This document shows positions 26,154 through 33,153 of a stretch of 64,000 nt of DNA, one piece after another; positions within the stretch are counted from its first letter, which is position 1; every line of letters starts with the position of its first letter. Origin of the DNA: Shimia sp. (GTDB lineage: Bacteria; Pseudomonadota; Alphaproteobacteria; Rhodobacterales; Rhodobacteraceae); contig JAAENN010000282.1 of the NCBI GenBank assembly GCA_024224295.1, forward strand, positions 1-64,000, read 5' to 3'. A program made the position numbers and the translations under genes. The notes below the pieces were generated by a model. The model had not been told where the DNA came from. It ran no database searches and saw only the letters and a program-made list of their open reading frames with translations.

Positions 26154-27302
26154 TCAGCTCGCTATCGCTAATGTTGCCAGCACAAGGGCCGTAAATTTTG
26201 CGAGATCGGTGGACGGCGCGTTTGCGACAAACAGCACGTCCTTGTCCCGCATGGTGAAAGCTTGGGTCATGAAAATCGCCTCCGGCGTGCTCATGTCGAT
26301 CCAGTAGATCGTTGGTACCCCTTGGGAATATGTGCGGTTAGGCAAGGTCGCTCCGGTGCCTTTCACACGATCCCGGTTTTCAAACCGGAACAGGAAAACA
26401 CCGCTGTCATCGGCCACTTTGTCGTCGAGTCCGCCTACCTGACTGATGGCTTCGGCCAGGGTCACCTGCTCTGTGTTGAACGCATGTTGGGAGGGTTTTT
26501 TCACCGCACCCATGGCCGAGAAAGACCGTGGATTGTGCAACAACTGCACTGTGTCGCGCGGCTGTAGCCAAACGTTCGCACTGCCTGTGGAAATAACTTC
26601 GTCTAAGCGCGCTCGAGCAACCGAGCTACCACGCACCAAACTCACTTCCATGTCATGGGTCGCCTGCGTTGCGCCTTTTGCCATTGCCACGGCATCCAAA
26701 AGACGCAAACCGCTGGCAGGAATGTCAAACCGGCCTGGAGACCGGGCATCGCCCACAACGGTCACGTTCTGCGCGCCGCCTTTTTCAAGGATAACAGAGA
26801 CCTCTGGGTCCACCGCCTTACCGCGCAGCCCGTCTGCAATATGGGTGCGAACCTGATCCACGGTCATGCCCGCAACCTGCAGGTTACCCACATAGGGAAT
26901 GTTGATGTTGCCATCGTTGCTCACAATCACAGGGATCGCGGAGGATTTCTGCTCAGAGGTTGAAAACAGCCCCTCTGCGGAACTTTCCCAAATTCGCACG
27001 GTCAACCGATCGCCAACTCGGATATTGGTGCCTGCCGTTGAAGAACTGCGGGAGCTCAGGCTGCCTGCGAATCCGGCCTTGATTGGGGCGCCCACTTTGC
27101 CGATCACCGCTGGCGTCACCGGTACCAGCGCAAAATCACGGGACACGTTTTCCTGCTTGGCCGCCTGATCGGACATGGTGATCGTCGCCTTGCTGGTGCC
27201 TTGCCCCGGCAAGGTTGTACAGCCCGCAAGAGCCAACGCAGCAAACCCTAGGGCCATTGCCCCGCGCCACCGCACTTTTCTTCGCTTCGCTTCCACAACC
27301 AT
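26154..27302 (-). CDS. kpsD: Polysaccharide export outer-membrane lipoprotein (KpsD/Wza-like)
   Basis: A 382-aa outer-membrane export protein. The start at 27302 gives a lipoprotein signal (basic MVVEAKRRKVRWRG, then ALGFAALALAGC) with the lipobox Cys near residue 30; an 83-codon upstream extension is not signal-like. The polysaccharide export domain (VGDRLTVRIWESSAEG, then NINIPYVGNLQVAG) is followed by SLBB-type repeats (NVTVVGDARSPGRFDIPASG). It forms the outer-membrane exit channel. It is the first gene of a same-strand run through KpsT. The Shine-Dalgarno is weak, so a start at the internal Met before ALGFAAL is possible. Confidence 0.85.
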   Translation of the reverse strand: MVVEAKRRKVRWRGAMALGFAALALAGCTTLPGQGTSKATITMSDQAAKQENVSRDFALVPVTPAVIGKVGAPIKAGFAGSLSSRSSSTAGTNIRVGDRLTVRIWESSAEGLFSTSEQKSSAIPVIVSNDGNINIPYVGNLQVAGMTVDQVRTHIADGLRGKAVDPEVSVILEKGGAQNVTVVGDARSPGRFDIPASGLRLLDAVAMAKGATQATHDMEVSLVRGSSVARARLDEVISTGSANVWLQPRDTVQLLHNPRSFSAMGAVKKPSQHAFNTEQVTLAEAISQVGGLDDKVADDSGVFLFRFENRDRVKGTGATLPNRTYSQGVPTIYWIDMSTPEAIFMTQAFTMRDKDVLFVANAPSTDLAKFTALVLATLAIAS

Positions 27303-27973
27303 TTTGGTTTTCAACTTTCTGTTTTGCGCGTCACAGCCTTTGGGCAGCAACTCAAATGGAGTTCTTCCAACCTCCACGCCCGCGCTCTGGCTGCCGTGGA
27401 TCAAGCCTCCTTTCTGGAAGCCCGTGACCTGACTGTATTTGCGAAAGTGGTTACCGTTCTGATAATGGCCACGCGACAGCTCTGGCGGCGGGGAAAGCCC
27501 TGAAGCCGAGCTCGCGGTCCCGCCCTCAACCCCAAGCTTCTCACACCTCATTCAGCCAATGCGGAACACAGGCAGAACAATTAACAAACCAGCAATCTTA
27601 GTTACCTGGATCCGTGTAAAAAAATCGAAAAAGCAAACAAAAACAAAGTTTTAAAAATTCCCGAAACCGAAGCTTTAAGATCCGCGACCTTTGTACAACC
27701 TCATCAAAAGAACTGACGTATCATCGGAGGAGCCCGGCAAAACCTAATAGCCGGTTACTGCTGTATCGAAAGTTTTAGCTAAACATCTTTGAAATGTTGG
27801 AAACAGAAAAGCTGCAGGTGACGCCAGAACAGGAAATCACACCATTTTGAGGTTAGAGAAAGGAATCGGCGCTGTGCATCTTGTTGCACCAGTGAGCATT
27901 CACCCTCAATCTTCCCGTGACAGCGCGCCAGTATACGGATGCGGCGTCACACGGGATCGCCCGCTCCGGACAC
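27303..27973. other. Long gene-free stretch upstream of the capsule operon
   Basis: About 670 nt between the KpsD-like start and the uxaC terminator hold no convincing gene. The part from about 27560 to 27840 is clearly AT-rich against its surroundings (runs such as AAAAAAATCGAAAAAGC). It likely carries the capsule promoter and a long leader. I looked for a JUMPstart/ops (GGCGGTAGC) element and did not see one. Confidence 0.4.
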
Positions 27974-28003
27974 AAAAAAACCCGCAACCGGCTCAGTCAC
28001 GGG
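27974..28003 (-). terminator. Intrinsic terminator of uxaC
   Basis: The minus strand forms CCCGTGAC-TGAGCCG-GTTGCGGG, 8 pairs including two G-U, followed by TTTTTTTG. It is 37 nt after the uxaC stop. Confidence 0.7.
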
Positions 28004-28039
28004 GGCGTTCTTGCGTCGCGGCAAAATGTCAGTGTCGTG

Positions 28040-29455
28040 TCACACAACCTTGCCCAGCTTATAGGCATCAACCGTGAGATCACGACACAAAAGGCGGGCA
28101 AGCTCATCAACATCGCTGCGCCCAAGAATGCCACGACCACGTTGCTTCGCCAGGTGCAGGCTCACGCCTCGGCGCCACATATCGTGGCGGGCCGGGATCG
28201 ACATCAATCCCCGCGTGTCATCATTGAAACCCGCTAGGTTCCAATAGCCAGCAGTTTCCACCACCTGATCCAGATAACGCGCAATGCCATTGGCGCTGTC
28301 ATGGAACCACCACGGAGGCCCCAGGCGCAGGGCCGGCCAATGGCCCGCCATTGGCGCCAATTCACGCGCATAGGCGCCTTCGTCCAAGGTGAACAACAGA
28401 ATGTTCATGTCCCGCTCATTCCCGACGCGGTTAAGCAGCGCATCCATGCCATCCACCCAATTCACACGCACAGGCATATCCGCGCCCATATTGGCACCAA
28501 ATTTCTCATAGAGCGCCTTATTGGTGTTGCGCCGGCTGCCTGCGTGGATCTGCATCACCAGCCCGTCTTCCGCTGACATCTGCGCCATTTCAGTCAACAT
28601 GTGACCGTAAAAGACCTGCGCTTCCTTAGGCGTAATTTTCCCGCTGCACGCTTTGACGTAAAGTGCCGCCGCTCGCTTTTCAGTGAGGTGGCAAGTCATC
28701 AAATCGCTGACTGCATGATCCGTCGCAGTCGCTCCATAGGCCATGAAATACGCCCGCCGATCGCGCAGCGCCTCCAGATAGCCCGCAAAGCTCTCAGTCT
28801 CCTGGCCTGTCACTTCAGCAAGCCGCAAGATGTCGTGTCTGAAGTCCGGGTGCTTTGGGTCCAGAATGCTATCCGGCCGGAAGGTTGGTACAATCTTTCC
28901 ACTGAGTTTTTGTTTGCGCGCGGCCTTATGGTGGTTCAAATCTGACAGCGCATTGTCTGTGGTTGCCAGCACCTCGATGTTGAACTCTTCCAAAAGCGCC
29001 TGAGGACGCAAACGTGCGGCTTTCAGTTCCGCGTCGATCTTATCATAAAACACATCCGCATTTTCCGTATTGAGCGTAGCCGTGATGCCAAAGCTCCGTG
29101 CCATTGTCGTCGCAAACCACGAGTCGCTCGGCGTGCCGCGAAACTTGTGCCAGTGGCTGGCAAAAATGCGGAAAATCGACCGTGCGTCCCGCTTTTCGAG
29201 CGGCACGCCAATACCCAAATCCTCCAGGGCCACTCCTTGGCTGTACAGCATCCGGAAAATATAATGGTCCGGAATGATCAACAGTTCCGCCGGATCGGAA
29301 AATGCCTGATTTTCCGCAAACCAGCTGGGATCACAATGTCCATGAGGCGAAATTATTGGCATGTCGCGGACGCCGTCATAAACATCCTGTGCCGCATCCG
29401 GCAGGGTCAGGATTGGCGTCGTGTGCCCGGTGAGGGAATGCAACGACTGGCTCAT
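28040..29455 (-). CDS. uxaC: Glucuronate isomerase
   Basis: A 471-aa UxaC. It isomerises D-glucuronate to D-fructuronate and galacturonate to tagaturonate, the first step of hexuronate use in the cytoplasm. Characteristic parts are PIISPHGHCDPSWFAENQ near 34 (metal-binding His pair), ATTDNALSDL, MQIHAGSRRNTN and PPWWFHDSANGI. The start is the ATG at 29455 (MSQSLHSL); 35 codons of open frame upstream lack family similarity. It is divergent from uxuA, which acts two steps later, across a 643-nt spacer. No oxidoreductase (UxuB) or transporter is adjacent. Confidence 0.95.
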   Translation of the reverse strand: MSQSLHSLTGHTTPILTLPDAAQDVYDGVRDMPIISPHGHCDPSWFAENQAFSDPAELLIIPDHYIFRMLYSQGVALEDLGIGVPLEKRDARSIFRIFASHWHKFRGTPSDSWFATTMARSFGITATLNTENADVFYDKIDAELKAARLRPQALLEEFNIEVLATTDNALSDLNHHKAARKQKLSGKIVPTFRPDSILDPKHPDFRHDILRLAEVTGQETESFAGYLEALRDRRAYFMAYGATATDHAVSDLMTCHLTEKRAAALYVKACSGKITPKEAQVFYGHMLTEMAQMSAEDGLVMQIHAGSRRNTNKALYEKFGANMGADMPVRVNWVDGMDALLNRVGNERDMNILLFTLDEGAYARELAPMAGHWPALRLGPPWWFHDSANGIARYLDQVVETAGYWNLAGFNDDTRGLMSIPARHDMWRRGVSLHLAKQRGRGILGRSDVDELARLLCRDLTVDAYKLGKVV

Positions 29456-30098
29456 CACTCTAAGTCTCTCTTTGCTGGTGCAGCGCCATGACATAGGCAC
29501 CACATTGGCCCTAATGAACGCAGCAGGCACTTGCCTTCCAGGTCCATATCGGTCCCTCACAAAGACACCTTATTGCTTTAGGATCCCCTAACGCCCTTGC
29601 GTTCGAACACCACCACACGGGCCTCTTCCTGTCGCTCATACTTCTCGCAAAAGCCGACAAAGCCTCCCACACCGGTGGCCTCTGTTCTCACGTCATCTTG
29701 TGGAGTACACCTTCAAGCCTATGGAATTTTTGGATTTCTTACGCCCGCGAGATTTTCAAAGAGTCACAAACAGAAAAATACTTGCCGCGCAATCTCCCTG
29801 CCCGCCGCGTTTCACGCCAAACAACACCTGTCAAATCTTATACAAAAAATTGCCACGCTCAGGTGTCAAAAACCGCTGCCATACACTCAAGGCGCTATTG
29901 ATCCAGGGCAAAGGCTGCACCGTACGACGGTAGTTGGATAGGGAAATATGATAAAACTGACGTAAAGGAAGCCCAATACCGTGAAAAGAGGCAAGTATTT
30001 GCAATTGCGTAAATATTTTCCTTGCTCGAAACGCCCCAGGGTTGCATTTTCCCTTTGGGTTTGGTCGCCGTCTGGCCGCCGTTTGGAGGAGCCAGGCA
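29456..30098. promoter_or_regulatory. uxaC-uxuA divergent intergenic region
   Basis: This 643-nt spacer holds no convincing gene but must contain both promoters. The only symmetric element that stands out is near 29996-30017, GCAATTGC flanked by TATTT and GTAAATA. A GntR-type operator of the UxuR style is not evident. The length and AT-rich patches (29740-29860) suggest complex control, but this is inference. Confidence 0.3.
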
Positions 30099-31304
30099 TT
30101 GAAACAAACGTGGCGTTGGTTTGGGCCAGCCGATCCCATAGACATCTATGATCTGCCTCAGGTGGGGGTCGAAGGCGTCGTTACCTCTCTGCATCATATA
30201 CGACCCGGCGTTTCCTGGTCCAAAAGTGAAATTCGGCAGCGTCAGGCCGAAATTGCCAAACCAACACCTCACCCCACTGGGCTAAACTGGGATGTGGTAG
30301 AAAGCTTGCCTGTCTCCGAAGTTATTAAAACCAAAGGCACCGGCTACGCCGCGCATATCGCCGCCTACAAAGAAAGCCTGCACAACCTCGCGGGCTGCGG
30401 CATCCAGACCGTCTGCTATAATTTCATGCCGGTGCTAGACTGGACCCGTACCAATCTCGCCGCCCGCATGTCCCACGGCGGCACCACTATGGCCTTTGAC
30501 GTGGTGGACTTTGCCCTGTTTGACCTCTTCCTTCTGGCTCGCCCCGCCGCCGAAGACGATTACGACTCCACCACCAAACAAGCGGCCAGTGCACGCTTCA
30601 ACGCCTTGGACGCCGCCGCACAAGCCAACTTGGTGAACACGATTGTTGCCGGCCTACCCGGTACCGCTGAAAGCTGGACCCTATCGGATATTATCAAGCT
30701 GCTTGCGCTTTATAAAGACATTGACGCCTCGCAACTGCGCGCCAATCTGATCGACTTTCTGTCCGAAGTCGTGCCGGTAGCCGAAGAACATGGCATCCGC
30801 CTCTGCTGCCATCCCGACGACCCGCCCTTCGCTCTGCTGGGCCTACCGCGCGTCATGTCCTCGACATCAGACTACGAAACCATCTTCTCCGCCATCGACA
30901 GCCCCGCCAACGGCGCCACGCTCTGTACGGGCTCCCTTGGTGTAAATCCCGCTTTTGACACCGAAGATTTCATCACCCGCCACGGCCCGCGCATCCATTT
31001 TGCCCATCTGCGCAACACACTGCGCTTGGGCCCATCAGATGGGGACAAACTCAGCTTTCACGAGGCCATGCACCTCGAAGGAAACACCGATATGGTGGTT
31101 GCCATTCGCGCCCTGCTCAAGGAAGAAGCACGCCGCAAGGCCGAAGGCCGTGCCGATTGGGAAATCCCAATGCGCCCCGATCACGGGCAACACATCCTGC
31201 ACGATCTGCACGGCGATACGTTACCCGGCTATCCGCTCATTGGCCGTACCAAAGGGCTGGCCGAATTGCGCGGCGTGATGACCGCGCTCAGCGCCGATCT
31301 ATAA
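30099..31304 (+). CDS. uxuA: Mannonate dehydratase
   Basis: A 401-aa UxuA. It dehydrates D-mannonate to 2-keto-3-deoxygluconate. The protein begins KQTWRWFGPADPIDIYDLPQ, and the conserved VEGVVTSLHHIRPGVSW and YNFMPVLDWTRTNL follow. The start must be TTG at 30099: it gives the family N-terminus and lies 7 nt after a perfect GGAGGAG (30085-30091). An upstream in-frame ATG has no such support. The TIM-barrel ligands are expected in CCHPDDPP and LRPDHGQ-like MRPDHGQHIL. Its end overlaps the convergent mdeR gene by 6 nt. Confidence 0.95.
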   Translation: MKQTWRWFGPADPIDIYDLPQVGVEGVVTSLHHIRPGVSWSKSEIRQRQAEIAKPTPHPTGLNWDVVESLPVSEVIKTKGTGYAAHIAAYKESLHNLAGCGIQTVCYNFMPVLDWTRTNLAARMSHGGTTMAFDVVDFALFDLFLLARPAAEDDYDSTTKQAASARFNALDAAAQANLVNTIVAGLPGTAESWTLSDIIKLLALYKDIDASQLRANLIDFLSEVVPVAEEHGIRLCCHPDDPPFALLGLPRVMSSTSDYETIFSAIDSPANGATLCTGSLGVNPAFDTEDFITRHGPRIHFAHLRNTLRLGPSDGDKLSFHEAMHLEGNTDMVVAIRALLKEEARRKAEGRADWEIPMRPDHGQHILHDLHGDTLPGYPLIGRTKGLAELRGVMTALSADL

Positions 31305-31754
31305 AGCCGGAAACACACCGGTCTTTTTCACCGTGCCATAGGCAAAGGTGGTGTCGATGCTGGCAATCCCGCCAATGGGATGGATGCGCAGGCGGATGAA
31401 TTCTTCATAGGCCTCCAGATCGCTCACCACCACGCGCAGCTGATAATCCGTTGCGCCGGTCAGGACGTGACACTCCAGCACCTCCTCTATCCGCATCACC
31501 GCCCGCTCAAACCGCTGAACGTCCTCTTCATTGTGCCGCTCCAGCTTCACACGCACAAACACCGTCACCGGCAGACCATAGGCTTTGGCATCCACCTCCG
31601 CGCCATAGCCAGTGATCGCTCCAGAAGTCTCCAAGTTGCGCAATCGTCGCAAACAGGGGCTTGGGGACAGGTTCACCGCCTCCGCCAGATCCTGATTGGT
31701 CATGCGCCCATTGGCCTGCAAAGCCCGAATGATCTGACGATCCTTCTCATCCAT
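31299..31754 (-). CDS. mdeR: Lrp/AsnC-family regulator of methionine gamma-lyase
   Basis: A 151-aa Lrp/AsnC protein. The N-terminal helix-turn-helix is DLAEAVNLSPSPCLRRLRNL, and the C-terminal RAM ligand-binding domain includes VLTGATDYQLRVVVSDLEAYEEF. It is divergent from mdeA-mdeB, the same arrangement as mdeR-mdeAB described in Pseudomonas putida, where the regulator activates methionine use. An Lrp-type palindrome lies 11 nt upstream of its start. Effector and sign of control are inferred. Confidence 0.88.
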   Translation of the reverse strand: MDEKDRQIIRALQANGRMTNQDLAEAVNLSPSPCLRRLRNLETSGAITGYGAEVDAKAYGLPVTVFVRVKLERHNEEDVQRFERAVMRIEEVLECHVLTGATDYQLRVVVSDLEAYEEFIRLRIHPIGGIASIDTTFAYGTVKKTGVFPAL

Positions 31755-31765
31755 TTCGCGACTCC

Positions 31766-31782
31766 TTAGCAGATTATGCTAA
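31766..31782. promoter_or_regulatory. Lrp-type operator between mdeR and mdeA
   Basis: TTAGCAGATTATGCTAA is a 17-bp inverted repeat (TTAGCA, 5-bp AT-rich centre, TGCTAA). It matches the published Lrp consensus YAGHAWATTWTDCTR at 14 of 15 positions. It lies just before mdeR and 89 bp before mdeA, a sensible place for the MdeR binding site. Confidence 0.7.
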
Positions 31783-31870
31783 CATCTTATCCATTTGCGC
31801 TATTTTTCGCAATCACCTGCCCATCGTTCTCTCCCAAAGTGAACCCAACAGTTTCACGCGAGGACTCCCC

Positions 31871-33085
31871 ATGACCAAACGCAATGCGCCGCAAGGCTTC
31901 GCCACCCGCGCCATCCACCATGCCTATGATCCACAAGACAACGAGGGCGCGCTGACCCCGCCGCTGCACCTGACCTCGACCTTCACCTTTGAAACGGCTC
32001 AAGCTGGTGGCGAGATGTTTGCCGGTGACCGTGTGGGTCACATTTATTCCCGCATCTCCAACCCCACTTGCGATCTGCTCGAACAACGCATCGCCACGCT
32101 TGAAGGGGCCGAAGCTGGCCTTGCTCTGGCTTCTGGCATGGGCGGTATCACCGCCACGCTCTGGACCTTGCTCTCCCCAGGCGACGAACTCATCGTAGAC
32201 AAAACGCTTTATGGCTGCACCTTTGCCTTCATGCAGCACGGTCTGGCGAAATGGGGCGTGACCATCACCCATGTCGACATGACCGACATCGAAAACCTGC
32301 GTGCCGCGATTTCTGACAAAACCCGCGTGGTCTACTTTGAAACCCCGGCCAACCCCAACATGCGCCTCGTGGACATCGCCGCCGCGTCTGAAATCGCACA
32401 CAGCATGGACGCCACCGTTGTGGTCGACAACACCTACGCCACGCCGTACCTGACTCGCCCTATCGAAATGGGCGCGGACATAGTTCTGCACTCCGCCACC
32501 AAATACCTCGGCGGCCACGGCGATGTGGTGGCCGGTTTGGTCGTCGGCACCGCCGAGCAGATCGCCGACATCCGACTGGTCGGTATGAAAGACATGACCG
32601 GCGCGGTCATGGCGCCGTTTAACGCCATGCTGATCCTGCGCGGTCTCAAAACCCTGGCTCTACGTCTGGACCGGCACGTGCAATCCGCGATCACCGTTGC
32701 GGAATGGCTCGAAAGCCACCCGGCCATCGCTTCCGTCTCTTTCCCAGGCTTGAAAAGCTTCCCGCAGAATGACCTGGCAGAGCGTCAAATGGACAAACCC
32801 GGCGCGATGATTGCCTTTGAACTGGTCGAGGGCCACGACGCAGGCATCGCGCTGATGAACAATCTCAACCTCATCCAACGCGCCGTGTCTCTGGGCGACG
32901 CCGAGAGCCTGATCCAACATCCGGCCTCCATGACCCATTCCACCTACACGCCGGAAGAGCGCGCCGCGCATAACATCACCGAAGGCCTCGTGCGTCTGTC
33001 CGTCGGCCTCGAAGAAGTTGAAGACATCCTCGCCGACCTCGCCCAAGCGCTCGACGCCCTGCCCACCCGCATCGCGGCGGAATAA
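31871..33085 (+). CDS. mdeA: L-methionine gamma-lyase
   Basis: A 404-aa PLP enzyme of the Cys/Met metabolism family. It splits L-methionine into methanethiol, ammonia and 2-oxobutyrate. The PLP lysine is in LHSATKYLGGHGDV, and the cofactor Tyr/Arg in IYSRISNPT. YGCTFAF contains the Cys that in the P. putida enzyme (Cys116) sets methionine specificity, and VGMKDMTGA carries the matching Lys-Asp pair, separating it from cystathionine lyases. It is followed at 68 nt by mdeB and controlled by the divergent Lrp-type gene. In marine bacteria it is a source of volatile methanethiol. Confidence 0.93.
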   Translation: MTKRNAPQGFATRAIHHAYDPQDNEGALTPPLHLTSTFTFETAQAGGEMFAGDRVGHIYSRISNPTCDLLEQRIATLEGAEAGLALASGMGGITATLWTLLSPGDELIVDKTLYGCTFAFMQHGLAKWGVTITHVDMTDIENLRAAISDKTRVVYFETPANPNMRLVDIAAASEIAHSMDATVVVDNTYATPYLTRPIEMGADIVLHSATKYLGGHGDVVAGLVVGTAEQIADIRLVGMKDMTGAVMAPFNAMLILRGLKTLALRLDRHVQSAITVAEWLESHPAIASVSFPGLKSFPQNDLAERQMDKPGAMIAFELVEGHDAGIALMNNLNLIQRAVSLGDAESLIQHPASMTHSTYTPEERAAHNITEGLVRLSVGLEEVEDILADLAQALDALPTRIAAE

Positions 33086-33153
33086 GTCCCTTTGCCTTGG
33101 CGTGCTACACTTGCGCCAAGGCCACCTCACCGATTGCCCACCGGAGCCAGACC

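Noticed and set aside
27303-27551. An 83-codon N-terminal extension of the KpsD-like protein
   Set aside because: It would bury a standard lipoprotein signal and lipobox at about residue 113, so translation must start near 27302.
29578-29691. A short minus-strand frame (about 37 codons from a GTG) upstream of uxaC, with a fairly natural-looking sequence
   Set aside because: No Shine-Dalgarno, no family match and a non-ATG start. It could be a remnant but cannot be supported.
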